64,000 nt of DNA from Vibrio cholerae (GTDB taxonomy: Bacteria; Actinomycetota; Actinomycetes; Actinomycetales; Micrococcaceae), in assembly GCA_009728235.1 (NCBI GenBank), contig WNZI01000010.1, positions 1-64,000 on the forward strand. The letters run 5' to 3'. This document shows positions 53,318 to 63,023 of the stretch, piece after piece. The notes below the pieces were generated by a model, which saw only the letters and a program-made list of their open reading frames with translations, was not told the origin of the DNA and made no database searches. The first letter of the stretch is position 1, and every line of letters begins with the position of its first letter. The translations under genes and the position numbers were made by a program.

Positions 53318-54532
53318 TCAGGCGGTGGCCACGGGCTCGACGACGATCGCCACACGCTCGTCGCCGATGCGCGTCAGCACGAGCGTGGCCTTCTTCCTGC
53401 CCTTGCCCGATCCGGTCAGGAGCTGCTTCCGGACCTCCTCCGGCGTGACCGAGGTGCCGCGTTTCTTGATGTCCAGGACCCCGATCCCCTCGGTCCGGAC
53501 CCAGGCCTTCAGCGCCTTGACGTTGTAGGGACGTACCTCGAGCACGCGGTAGGCGCGCGCGAACGGGGTGTCCGTCAGGAACGGCGCGCAGATGTAGGCG
53601 ATCATCGGATCGAGCAGGTGCCCGCCCAGCCGGTCCGCGAGGTCGGCCACGAGTTCGGCGCGGATGACGGCTCCGTCGGGTTCGTAGAGGTATCCGGCAG
53701 GCTCGCCGATCGCGGGTGTCGGGCCGTGGCCGAACTCCTGCTCGGACACCATCTCGGCGGCCCCGCGCGGTCCGATGGTCAGGGCGGCACGGCGGACGCC
53801 GTCGCGCCTGAGCGCGTTGAACCAGAGCGCCACCTCGGTGACGTCGCCGTCCACCGAGACCCACTGCGCCTCGCACCCGGCGGGGATGGAATCGTGGGGC
53901 ATGCCCGGACCCATCTTGACGCCGACGGGCTTCCCGCTGTCGGCGAGTTCCTGGACGAAGGACAGGGGAGGCGAGAACGCCTCTGGATCGAAGAGCCGGG
54001 ACGTGCCCGAGGTGGTCGTGGTCCTCCGCGCAGGGTCGAGCCAGACGCCGTCGTACTCCGCGGTGTCGACGAAGGAGGCGTCCGCGTTGACGACGCGGGC
54101 GTTGGGGAAGGGCATCAGGTTCATGGTCGCGGCTGCCGCCGTCGTCTCGTCCAGTTCGACGGCGGTGACCTCACGGTCCAATGTGGCGAGGGCCATGCTG
54201 TCGGCGCCGAGCCCGCACCCGAGGTCAGCGATCTTCACGAGGCCTGCGTCGACGAAGCGCTGCGCATGGCGGGCGGCGACGGTCAGGCGGGTGGCCTGCT
54301 CCAGACCGGCTGCGGTGAAGATCATGCGATCGGCGAAGGGCCCGAATTTGGCGGAGGCCTTCGCCCGCAGGCGGGACTGCGTGAGGGCTGCTGCAACCAC
54401 CTCCGGCGCGTATCCGGCCGCCCGGAGCTGCCCGGTGAGGCGCATGCTGTCGGCTTCGGTGTAGGGACCGAGCGAGTTCAGCAGCTCCCAGCCCTCGGGG
54501 GTGAGGATCTCCGCGATGTTGTCCGACGCCAT
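53318..54532 (-). CDS. Class I SAM-dependent methyltransferase with THUMP-like C-terminus
   Basis: 404 residues. VKIADLGCGLGADSMALATLDREVTAVELD is the SAM-binding region; NADASFVDTAEYDGVWLDPARR fits the catalytic (D/N)PP-like position. The C-terminal third (KKRGTSVTPEEVRKQLLTGSGKGRKKATL) is the THUMP-like module that binds RNA in relatives. TAGGCT is six bases before the ATG (leaderless). The substrate is unknown; rRNA or tRNA is likely. Confidence 0.88.
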   Translation of the reverse strand: MASDNIAEILTPEGWELLNSLGPYTEADSMRLTGQLRAAGYAPEVVAAALTQSRLRAKASAKFGPFADRMIFTAAGLEQATRLTVAARHAQRFVDAGLVKIADLGCGLGADSMALATLDREVTAVELDETTAAAATMNLMPFPNARVVNADASFVDTAEYDGVWLDPARRTTTTSGTSRLFDPEAFSPPLSFVQELADSGKPVGVKMGPGMPHDSIPAGCEAQWVSVDGDVTEVALWFNALRRDGVRRAALTIGPRGAAEMVSEQEFGHGPTPAIGEPAGYLYEPDGAVIRAELVADLADRLGGHLLDPMIAYICAPFLTDTPFARAYRVLEVRPYNVKALKAWVRTEGIGVLDIKKRGTSVTPEEVRKQLLTGSGKGRKKATLVLTRIGDERVAIVVEPVATA

Positions 54533-54541
54533 GCAGCCAGC

Positions 54542-55300
54542 CTAGGCGAAGTAGACCGCGATCCTGTTGCCGCGGATCTGCTCCACCTGGATGTCCACGT
54601 CGTACACGTCGTGGAGGACCGAGGGCGTCATGATCTCCTCGGGCGTGCCCTGGTGGATCAGGGCGCCGTCGCGCATGGCGATGATGGTGTCCGAGTAGCA
54701 GGAGGCGAAGTTGATGTCGTGGATGACCAGGACCACGGTCTTCCCGAGTTCGTCGACGAGCCGACGGAGCAGCCGCATCATGTCCACCGAGTGCTTCATG
54801 TCGAGGTTGTTGAGCGGCTCGTCGAGGAGGATGTAGTCGGTGTCCTGTGCCAGCACCATCGCGATGAACGCACGCTGGCGCTGACCGCCGGAGAGCTCGT
54901 CGACGAACCTGTCCGCCAGGTCCGTGAGGTCGAGGTAGTCCAGGGCGCGCTCGATGTGCTCACGGTCCACCACCGTGGGACGCCCGTTGTTGTGCGGGAA
55001 CCGCCCGAAGCCCACGAGGTCCCGCACGGAGAGCCGGACGGTCAGCTGGTTCTCCTGCCGCAGGATGGACAGGGTGCGCGCGAGGGTGGGGCCCGGCGCG
55101 GTGCTGACGTCGAGCCCGGCCACAGATACCGTGCCTGCGTCGAGCGGCAGGAGCCTGCTCATGAGCGAGAGCAGCGTCGATTTCCCGGCGCCGTTCGGGC
55201 CGATGATCGAGGTGACACCGCCGCTCGGGATCGTGCAGCCGACGTCGTCCACCACCGTGGTGGTGCCGTAGCGCTTGGTGGCATGGGCGACGGTGATCAT
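54542..55300 (-). CDS. Iron-siderophore ABC transporter ATP-binding protein
   Basis: 252 residues. Walker A GPNGAGKST, signature LSGGQRQRAFIAMVLAQD, Walker B YILLDEPLNNLDMKH and IHDINFASCYSD place it in the FecE/FepC group. ATG 55300 overlaps the upstream permease stop. It couples ATP hydrolysis to siderophore import with the two permeases and the binding protein upstream. Confidence 0.92.
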   Translation of the reverse strand: MITVAHATKRYGTTTVVDDVGCTIPSGGVTSIIGPNGAGKSTLLSLMSRLLPLDAGTVSVAGLDVSTAPGPTLARTLSILRQENQLTVRLSVRDLVGFGRFPHNNGRPTVVDREHIERALDYLDLTDLADRFVDELSGGQRQRAFIAMVLAQDTDYILLDEPLNNLDMKHSVDMMRLLRRLVDELGKTVVLVIHDINFASCYSDTIIAMRDGALIHQGTPEEIMTPSVLHDVYDVDIQVEQIRGNRIAVYFA

Positions 55301-56310
55301 CTGACGCGGCCTTTCAGCAGGAGTGCGAGGAACACGAGGCCGCCGGTGAACTCGATGACGATGCTCAGTGCGGTGTCGAAGGCGAAGACCTGCTCGAGGA
55401 CGAGTTGCCCACCCACGAGTGCGATCACGCCGAGCAGGACGGCGATCGGGAGGACGACGGCGTGCCGGAACTGGCTGCAGAGCTGGTAGGCCAGCGCCGA
55501 GACGAGCAGGCCGAAGAACGTCACCGGTCCCACGAGTGCGGTGGAGACGGCGACGAGCACCGAGCAGATCACGAGGACCAGCGTCACAGTGCGCCGGTAG
55601 TCCACGCCGAGCCCGACGGCGGTGTCGCGGCCCAGGGCCAGGACGTCGAGGCGGTGGCGCAGCCGCCAGGCCGGGATGCAGAGACCGGCGACGGCGACGG
55701 CGGAGATGAGCAGCAGGCTCGGATCCACCCGGTTGAAGCTGGCGAAGAACAGGTCCTGCAGGATGATGTACTCGCTGGGGTCCATCAGGCGCTGCAGCAG
55801 TGATGACAGGCCCCTGAAGAACACTCCGAAGACGATGCCGACGAGCAGCAGCAGGTGGAGGCTCCGCCCTCCGCCGGTGAAGAGCCACCGGTACAGCAGC
55901 CAGGAGAACGCCACCATGAGGGCGACCTCGACGAGGAAGCGGATCGGTGCCCCGAGGGTCAGGAGCGTCCGGGCGCCGAGGGCGAACGCGAGCACGGTCT
56001 GGATGAGGATGTACAGCGCGTCCAGCCCCATGATGGACGGCGTCAGGATCCGGTTGCCGGTCACGGTCTGGAACAGGACGGTCGATACGCCGACCGCGAC
56101 GGCGACCAGGACCATCGCTCCCACTCGGTTGAGGCGCCGCGGCAGGACGTACCCGAGGTTGCCCTCGAGTCCCACCAGGAGGAATGCTGCGACCAGAGCC
56201 ACGCAGGCGGCGCCGAGCACTCCCAGCCAGACAGCCGGCGGAATCGAGCGGACGGGCTTCCGGCCGGACTGCACGACGGCGGTGGGAAGGGCGTTCGTCC
56301 TAGCGCGCAC
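55297..56310 (-). CDS. Iron-siderophore ABC permease 2 (FecCD)
   Basis: About 337 residues, roughly nine membrane helices (PAVWLGVLGAACVALVAAFLL). LGRDTAVGLGVDYRRTVTLVLV and the terminal FFGLLVSALAYQLCSQFRHAVVLPIAVLLG are BtuC/FecCD features. GTG 56310 has GGAGG seven bases upstream; ATG 56316 is an alternative but too close to the ribosome site. Overlaps the upstream permease gene. Confidence 0.88.
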   Translation of the reverse strand: MRARTNALPTAVVQSGRKPVRSIPPAVWLGVLGAACVALVAAFLLVGLEGNLGYVLPRRLNRVGAMVLVAVAVGVSTVLFQTVTGNRILTPSIMGLDALYILIQTVLAFALGARTLLTLGAPIRFLVEVALMVAFSWLLYRWLFTGGGRSLHLLLLVGIVFGVFFRGLSSLLQRLMDPSEYIILQDLFFASFNRVDPSLLLISAVAVAGLCIPAWRLRHRLDVLALGRDTAVGLGVDYRRTVTLVLVICSVLVAVSTALVGPVTFFGLLVSALAYQLCSQFRHAVVLPIAVLLGVIALVGGQLVLEQVFAFDTALSIVIEFTGGLVFLALLLKGRVR

Positions 56311-57313
56311 CGGCATTCCTCCGAACGAGCAGGGTGATGAACAGCGCACTGCCCACCACCGAGACGATCACGCCCACCGGCACTTCGTAGGGGAAGCGGA
56401 TCACGCGGCCCAGGATGTCGCAGGCGAGGACGAAACCGGCGCCGAGGACGGCGATCCATGGCACGGCCCGGCGGACGTTGTCCCCGACCACGAGGGAGAC
56501 GAGGTTGGGCACGATGAGTCCGAGGAACGGAATGGCACCGACCACCACGACGACGACGGCACTGATCAGGCTCACGAGCACGAGACCGAGGTTCATGGTG
56601 CGCCGGTAGTCGAGGCCGAGGTTGGTGGTGAATTCCTCACCCATGCCTGCAACGGTGAAGCGGTCGGCGCAGACGTACCCGACGACGGCGAGGACGGCGA
56701 CGATCCAGAGCAGCTCGTAGCGGCCTCGGATGAGTCCGGAGAAGTCGCCGATCATCCAGGTGTTGAGCGTCTGCAGGAGGTCGAAGCGGTAGGCGAAGAA
56801 CGTGGTCACCGCTGCGATGACCCCGCCGAGCATGATGCCTACGAGGGGCACGATCAGGGTGTTCCGCAGTGGTATCCGGCGGAGGACGGTGAGGAACAGG
56901 GCCGTACCGGCCATGGCGAAGAGCGCTGCGATGAGCATCTTCCCCAGGATCGGGGCGCCGGGGACGAGGAGGGTCGCCACGAGGATCCCCGCCGTCGCGG
57001 ATTCGACGGTTCCGACCGTCGACGGCTCCACGAAACGGTTCCGCGCCATGAGCTGGAGGATGAAGCCTGCGATACTGAGCGCGATCCCGGCCAGGATCAC
57101 CGCGAGGGTGCGCGGAACCCGGCTGATGAGGAACGTCTGCCAGACCCCGGCGTCGCCCGCCAGCAGATCCGCGGGCGTCACGGTCGAGACCCCGACGAAG
57201 AGGCTGATGAGGGCGAGCAGCAGCACGGCTCCGCCGGCCAGCCACAGGGGCGGAGTGCGGGGGGAACCGTGCTGCTGGACCGGCTGCTGCGACCGGATGG
57301 AGAGGGCTGCCAT
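56300..57313 (-). CDS. Iron-siderophore ABC permease 1 (FecCD)
   Basis: 337 residues, FecCD family: VPRTLAVILAGIALSIAGFILQLMARNRFVEPSTVGT is the signature helix region, and GAIPFLGLIVPNLVSLVVGDNVRRAVPW the later loop. AGGAG lies before ATG 57313. Forms the channel with permease 2. Confidence 0.92.
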   Translation of the reverse strand: MAALSIRSQQPVQQHGSPRTPPLWLAGGAVLLLALISLFVGVSTVTPADLLAGDAGVWQTFLISRVPRTLAVILAGIALSIAGFILQLMARNRFVEPSTVGTVESATAGILVATLLVPGAPILGKMLIAALFAMAGTALFLTVLRRIPLRNTLIVPLVGIMLGGVIAAVTTFFAYRFDLLQTLNTWMIGDFSGLIRGRYELLWIVAVLAVVGYVCADRFTVAGMGEEFTTNLGLDYRRTMNLGLVLVSLISAVVVVVVGAIPFLGLIVPNLVSLVVGDNVRRAVPWIAVLGAGFVLACDILGRVIRFPYEVPVGVIVSVVGSALFITLLVRRNAGAR

Positions 57314-57347
57314 GAGAGCTCCTGCCGCGTGGACGCGGCGGGGCCGG

Positions 57348-58292
57348 CTAGGCCGTGACGGCCTCGCTGACGGCCGAGACCATGGCGTCCAGGTTGGTGA
57401 GTCCGTAGCCGATGAGGTACCAGCTCGCGGAGTCGAGGTAGGTGATGGCGTCGTTCTTGGCGGCGTCCGTGCCGTTGACGAGTTCGTTGTCGAGGACGGC
57501 GGAACCCGCTGCGCCGGCTTCACCGACGGCCGCATCGCGGTCGATCACGAAGAGGTGGGCGGGATTGACGTCCGCGATGTACTCGAAGGAGACGGCCTCG
57601 CCGTGCGTGCCGTCGGATGTCACCTCGGCGGCGGGCTGGACGCCGAGCACGTCGTGGATGAGACCGAAGCGCGACCCGGCTCCGTAGGCGGTGACCTCTC
57701 CCGCGCTGGTCATGAGGATCAGGCCGTTCCCGGCGGACGCGGCTGCCTCCTTCGTCGCGGCGATCTTGGCGTCGAGGGCTGCCAGGCGGTCCTCCACCTC
57801 GTCCTCGGCGTCGAAGATCCGGCCCAGCGACTCGGTGGAATCGGTGAAGCTCGCGATCGGGTCCGCGGGATCGACGCTGAGATCGATGGTCGGGGCGATC
57901 TCGGAGAGCTCGTCGTAGGAGTCCGCCACACGTCCGGAGATGATGATGAGGTCGGGGCCGGCTGCGGCGATGGCCTCGAAGTCCGGCTCCTTCATCGAAC
58001 CGATGTTCGTGATGTCGCCACCCTCGTAGGCCGAGAGCTGTTCGGGCAGGGTGCCCTGGGGAACCCCGGCCACGTCGACCCCGAGCGCGTCCAGGCTGTC
58101 CAGGGCGCCGAGATCGAACGTGAACACGGTCTCCGGGTTGACCGGTACCTCGGTGGTGCCCTGTGCGTGGTCGACGGAGACGGTCGAGGCAGCTGCGGGC
58201 CCGTCCGCGGCTTCGGAGGAACCACCGCACGCCGACAGGGCGAGGGTGGCCGCTGCGGCGGCGGAAAGGACGGCGAGGCGCGCGTGTGCCAT
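57348..58292 (-). CDS. Iron-siderophore-binding lipoprotein
   Basis: 314 residues; signal peptide with lipobox LSAC (Cys22), then a periplasmic-binding fold of the FepB/FhuD type ([84 protein letters not shown]). First gene of the import operon. An iron-box palindrome lies about 45 bases upstream of the start. Confidence 0.9.
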   Translation of the reverse strand: MAHARLAVLSAAAAATLALSACGGSSEAADGPAAASTVSVDHAQGTTEVPVNPETVFTFDLGALDSLDALGVDVAGVPQGTLPEQLSAYEGGDITNIGSMKEPDFEAIAAAGPDLIIISGRVADSYDELSEIAPTIDLSVDPADPIASFTDSTESLGRIFDAEDEVEDRLAALDAKIAATKEAAASAGNGLILMTSAGEVTAYGAGSRFGLIHDVLGVQPAAEVTSDGTHGEAVSFEYIADVNPAHLFVIDRDAAVGEAGAAGSAVLDNELVNGTDAAKNDAITYLDSASWYLIGYGLTNLDAMVSAVSEAVTA

Positions 58293-58337
58293 GGGATCTG
58301 CTCCGGAATCTGGAGGGCCGGGGAGGCCGGACGAGAA

Positions 58338-58353
58338 GTAAGGGAACCCTTAC
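58338..58353 (-). promoter_or_regulatory. Iron-box-like palindrome (DtxR/IdeR type)
   Basis: GTAAGGG-AA-CCCTTAC is a perfect 7-bp dyad just upstream of the siderophore-binding protein start. DtxR/IdeR sites have a TAAGG..CCTTA-like core, so iron-repressed control is likely. Confidence 0.6.
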
Positions 58354-58448
58354 CTCTATGACGATAGATGGCACTGCCCGAATTACGCAACTGAACCATG
58401 ACGTATTCGTCACAACGTCGCCTCGTGGTGTTGCTGTTCGCGCAAGCA

Positions 58449-58475
58449 CTGGCACTCGCCTTGACCGAGTGCTAA
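58449..58475 (+). promoter_or_regulatory. CIRCE element 1
   Basis: CTGGCACTC-N9-GAGTGCTAA follows the HrcA consensus TTAGCACTC-N9-GAGTGCTAA, with two changed positions in the left arm. Together with element 2 it frames the groES promoter. Confidence 0.85.
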
Positions 58476-58489
58476 CCGTTGCATACAGT
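58461..58489 (+). promoter_or_regulatory. groES promoter
   Basis: TTGACC (58461-58466), 17 bases, TACAGT (58484-58489): close to consensus. The right arm of CIRCE 1 lies in the spacer, so HrcA would block polymerase. Confidence 0.75.
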
Positions 58490-58494
58490 CGGAC

Positions 58495-58521
58495 TTGGCA
58501 CTCACCCGTTGTGGGTGCCAA
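58495..58521 (+). promoter_or_regulatory. CIRCE element 2
   Basis: TTGGCACTC-N9-GGGTGCCAA, one mismatch between arms, lies at about +1 of the groES transcript. A second CIRCE suggests tight HrcA control. Confidence 0.8.
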
Positions 58522-58615
58522 TCCCGAGGGAAGCGTTCACCGGCACCGCGACGACGGTTCGCGCCCCACCCGAGGGCCTACATTCCATTGGTATCGAACG
58601 CAAAGGAGAGCCCGG

Positions 58616-58912
58616 ATGTCGGTCTCTATCAAGCCGCTTGAGGATCGTATCGTTGTCCGCCCGCTCGAAGCCGAGCAGACCACTGCTTCCGGCCTCGTCA
58701 TCCCGGACACCGCCAAGGAGAAGCCCCAGGAGGGCGAGGTCGTGGCAGTTGGACCGGGTCGCGTCGACGACAACGGTAACCGCGTTCCCGTCGACGTCGC
58801 CGAGGGCGACATCGTCATCTACTCGAAGTACGGCGGAACCGAAGTGAAGCACGGCGGCCAGGAATACCTGGTCCTCTCCGCCCGCGACGTCCTCGCCGTC
58901 GTCGTCAAGTAG
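58616..58912 (+). CDS. groES: Co-chaperonin GroES
   Basis: 98 residues; caps the GroEL ring. [46 protein letters not shown] and [28 protein letters not shown] are the full co-chaperonin sequence. AAAGGAG precedes ATG 58616. HrcA-type control via the two CIRCE sites. Confidence 0.97.
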   Translation: MSVSIKPLEDRIVVRPLEAEQTTASGLVIPDTAKEKPQEGEVVAVGPGRVDDNGNRVPVDVAEGDIVIYSKYGGTEVKHGGQEYLVLSARDVLAVVVK

Positions 58913-58929
58913 TACCCCGAATGGAAGAG

Positions 58930-58956
58930 CCCCGGCCCGCAATGGCCGGGGTTTTT
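58930..58956 (+). terminator. Intrinsic terminator between groES and groEL
   Basis: CCCCGGCC-CGCAAT-GGCCGGGG (8-bp perfect stem) is followed at once by TTTTTC, the clearest U-tract terminator in the window. Read-through or an internal promoter must feed groEL. Confidence 0.85.
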
Positions 58957-58974
58957 CTCGCTGCACGAGCCTGA

Positions 58975-60600
<1,626 letters not shown>

Positions 60601-60626
60601 GACGCCCGGGCTCCGGCCCGCAGTTC

Positions 60627-60683
60627 CCGCACACACAGAAGCACCCCGGTTGCTCGACAGCCGGGGTGCTTCTGCGTGTGCGG
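60627..60683. terminator. Long hairpin after groEL
   Basis: 22 paired bases with one mismatch around an 11-base loop (CCGCACAC to GTGTGCGG ends), 27 bases after the stop. No U-tract. Confidence 0.65.
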
Positions 60684-60819
60684 CCGAAACTGGGTCCGCC
60701 GCGCGGGGGAAGATCCCACCGGACGGTCCGCGAAAGTGGGAATGGTCCACTCTGCCCACCGGAGCGGCCTGCTCAGTGGGATGGTTCGCGCGCCCGGGAT
60801 CCGCGATGACGTCGAACGA

Positions 60820-60856
60820 CGGAGCCCCGGCACTCTGCGCGAGTGCCGGGGCTCCG
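60820..60856. terminator. Hairpin before the end of the RNase J gene
   Basis: A 16-bp perfect stem (CGGAGCCCCGGCACTC and its complement) with a five-base loop lies 22 bases beyond the stop of the leftward RNase J gene and likely ends that transcript. Confidence 0.7.
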
Positions 60857-60878
60857 GATGAAGCTGGTGAGGCTCGCC

Positions 60879-62567
60879 CTAGGCGTCGACGACGATGGCC
60901 GAGACGATCGGCTGGCGGTTGTAGAACCGGCGCATCCAGTTGACCGTGGCTCGCTCGATGACGTCCTCCGGGTCCTGGCGGTTGCCGCCCTGGCGGTTCG
61001 ACACGGAGTCACGCAGCGCCTTCTCGACGGCCGCTCCCGCCTTGTCGAGATCCTCGTCCGAGCAGGAGAAGCCCTTGATGAAGAACTCGGGCGCTTCGAC
61101 GATGTCCCCGTTGTCCGGGTCGACGATGGCGAGGACGGTGACGACGCCCTCCTCGGCCAGGCGGCGGCGTTCGCGGAGATCCTCCTCGGTGATTCCACCG
61201 ACGCTGTCGCCGTCGACGAACACGAGCCCGGCGTCGACCTTGCCCGAGATCGTCGCGCGTCCGCGGGCGAGGTCGACGGTCACGCCGTCCTGGGCGATCA
61301 CGACGTTGCGCGGATCAACGCCCGTTGCAACGGCGATCTCCGAGTTCGCGCGGAGGTGGCGCCACTCGCCGTGCACCGGCATGACGTTGCGGGGCTTGAC
61401 GATGTTGTAGCAGTACGCGAGCTCGCCGGCACTGGCGTGTCCGGAGACGTGCACCTTTGCGTTGCCCTTGTGGACGACGTTCGCGCCGATCTCGGTGAGC
61501 GCGTTGATGATGCCGTAGATGGCGTTCTCGTTGCCCGGGATCAACGAGCTCGCGAGCAGCACGGTGTCACCCTCGCTGATGCGGATCGCGTGATCCTTGT
61601 TCGCCATACGGGACAGGGCGGCCATCGGCTCGCCCTGGGAGCCGGTGCAGATGAGGACCACCTTGTGGTCGTCGCTGCGCTCGAGCTTCTTGAAGTCCAC
61701 GAGCAGGCCCTGGGGGATGTTGAGGTACCCCAGGTCGGCGGCGATGGTCATGTTGCGGACCATCGAACGTCCCACGAAGGCCACCTTGCGGCGGTGCTGG
61801 TGCGCGGTGTCGATGATCTGCTGGATGCGGTGGATGTGGCTCGCGAAGCTGGAGACGATGATCCGGCGCGGCGCGGTGCGGAAGACGGCGTCGATGGCCG
61901 GCGCGAGGTCCTTCTCCGACGTCGTGAATCCCGGCACGTCCGCGTTCGTCGAGTCCGTGAGGAACAGGTCCACGCCCTCGGCGCCCAGCCGAGCGAAGCC
62001 CGCGAGGTCCGTGATGCGGCGGTCCAGGGGGAACTGGTCCATCTTGAAGTCACCCGTGTGCAGCACCGTGCCGGCCGCGGTGCGGATGGCGACGGCGAGG
62101 CTGTCAGGGATGGAGTGGTTCACGGCGACGAATTCGAGGTCGAAGCCGCCCATCGTCCGGCGGTCGCCCTCCTTGACCTGGATGGTCTTGGGGGTGATGC
62201 GGTGTTCCTTCAGCTTCGCCTCGATGAAGGCGAGTGTCAGGCGCGAGCCGACCAGGGGGATGTCAGCCCGTTCCTTCAGCAGGTACGGGACGCCGCCGAT
62301 GTGGTCCTCGTGGCCGTGCGTCAGGACGACGGCAACGACGTCGTCGAGCCTGTCCCTGATGTAGGAGAAGTCCGGCAGGATCACGTTGATGCCGGGCTGG
62401 TGTTCCTCGGGGAACAGGACCCCGCAGTCGACGATCAGCAGCTTGCCGTCGAACTCGAAGACGGTCATGTTTCTGCCGATCTCACCGATACCGCCCAGGG
62501 CGACGATACGCATGGCTCCCGTGGCCAGTTCCCGTGGTGCTTTCAGTGCGGCAGGTCTTTTATTCAC
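60879..62567 (-). CDS. rnj: Ribonuclease J
   Basis: 562 residues; metallo-beta-lactamase/beta-CASP RNase for mRNA and rRNA processing. The metal motif is THGHEDHIGG (His84, His86, Asp88, His89); HTGDFKMD and LTDSTNA follow, VSGHASAGEL is the beta-CASP region, and VPVHGEWRH the late motif. GTG 62567 gives the actinobacterial length; its ribosome site is weak. Separated from guaB by 456 bp in the divergent direction. Confidence 0.95.
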   Translation of the reverse strand: MNKRPAALKAPRELATGAMRIVALGGIGEIGRNMTVFEFDGKLLIVDCGVLFPEEHQPGINVILPDFSYIRDRLDDVVAVVLTHGHEDHIGGVPYLLKERADIPLVGSRLTLAFIEAKLKEHRITPKTIQVKEGDRRTMGGFDLEFVAVNHSIPDSLAVAIRTAAGTVLHTGDFKMDQFPLDRRITDLAGFARLGAEGVDLFLTDSTNADVPGFTTSEKDLAPAIDAVFRTAPRRIIVSSFASHIHRIQQIIDTAHQHRRKVAFVGRSMVRNMTIAADLGYLNIPQGLLVDFKKLERSDDHKVVLICTGSQGEPMAALSRMANKDHAIRISEGDTVLLASSLIPGNENAIYGIINALTEIGANVVHKGNAKVHVSGHASAGELAYCYNIVKPRNVMPVHGEWRHLRANSEIAVATGVDPRNVVIAQDGVTVDLARGRATISGKVDAGLVFVDGDSVGGITEEDLRERRRLAEEGVVTVLAIVDPDNGDIVEAPEFFIKGFSCSDEDLDKAGAAVEKALRDSVSNRQGGNRQDPEDVIERATVNWMRRFYNRQPIVSAIVVDA

Positions 62568-63023
62568 AGATCAGTGTTCTCTCGGTAGTGGGGGGGAAGC
62601 GGGGTCGTGGCCGTCAGACGAAGGTCGTCGAGGCCGGCACACCCGGCTGTTCCGTTCAGGCGCTCCCCGGCTTTCCGAGGACATACTCCTCCAAGAGTAC
62701 GTGGTTCTGCCGTCTACCGGAGGATCGGGTCCTCCACCGTCGTGCCGGGGACGGGCAGAGGACGAGGAAACGGGGGTCGGCGTCGCCCACCACCATCGTG
62801 AATCGGCCTGTCCGCCCGGACCGGGACCACCTTCCCCAGGGCCTGCGCCGGGACGCCCGTTCCGGTCCTCGGGAGGAGTTCCGGGGCCGTGCTCAGCGCG
62901 TGCAGCCGTACCCGTGCACGGAATAGGGCGGCCCGGCGATCCGTTCTAGACTGACAGAGCCCGCCGGCGCACCTGAGCCGAAGGCCTATCCCACCCCATC
63001 GGGCGACACCGAAAGAGGCAGCA
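62568..63023. other. Gene-free stretch between rnj and guaB
   Basis: No convincing gene. TAGACT (62947-62952) is a possible -10 box for guaB. The rest is repeat-free GC-rich DNA. Confidence 0.45.

Noticed and set aside
53309-55489. A 726-codon rightward open frame over the methyltransferase and ABC ATPase genes
   Set aside because: It is antisense to two clear genes with intact motifs, and its translation is Arg/Gly/Val/Asp-rich without domain signatures: a high-GC shadow.
55622-58361. Rightward open frames over the iron permeases and binding protein
   Set aside because: They are antisense to genes with proper starts, ribosome sites and family motifs.
60843-62588. A 581-codon rightward open frame over the RNase J gene
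   Set aside because: Antisense shadow of an intact beta-CASP nuclease; the composition is that of the complementary third-position bias.
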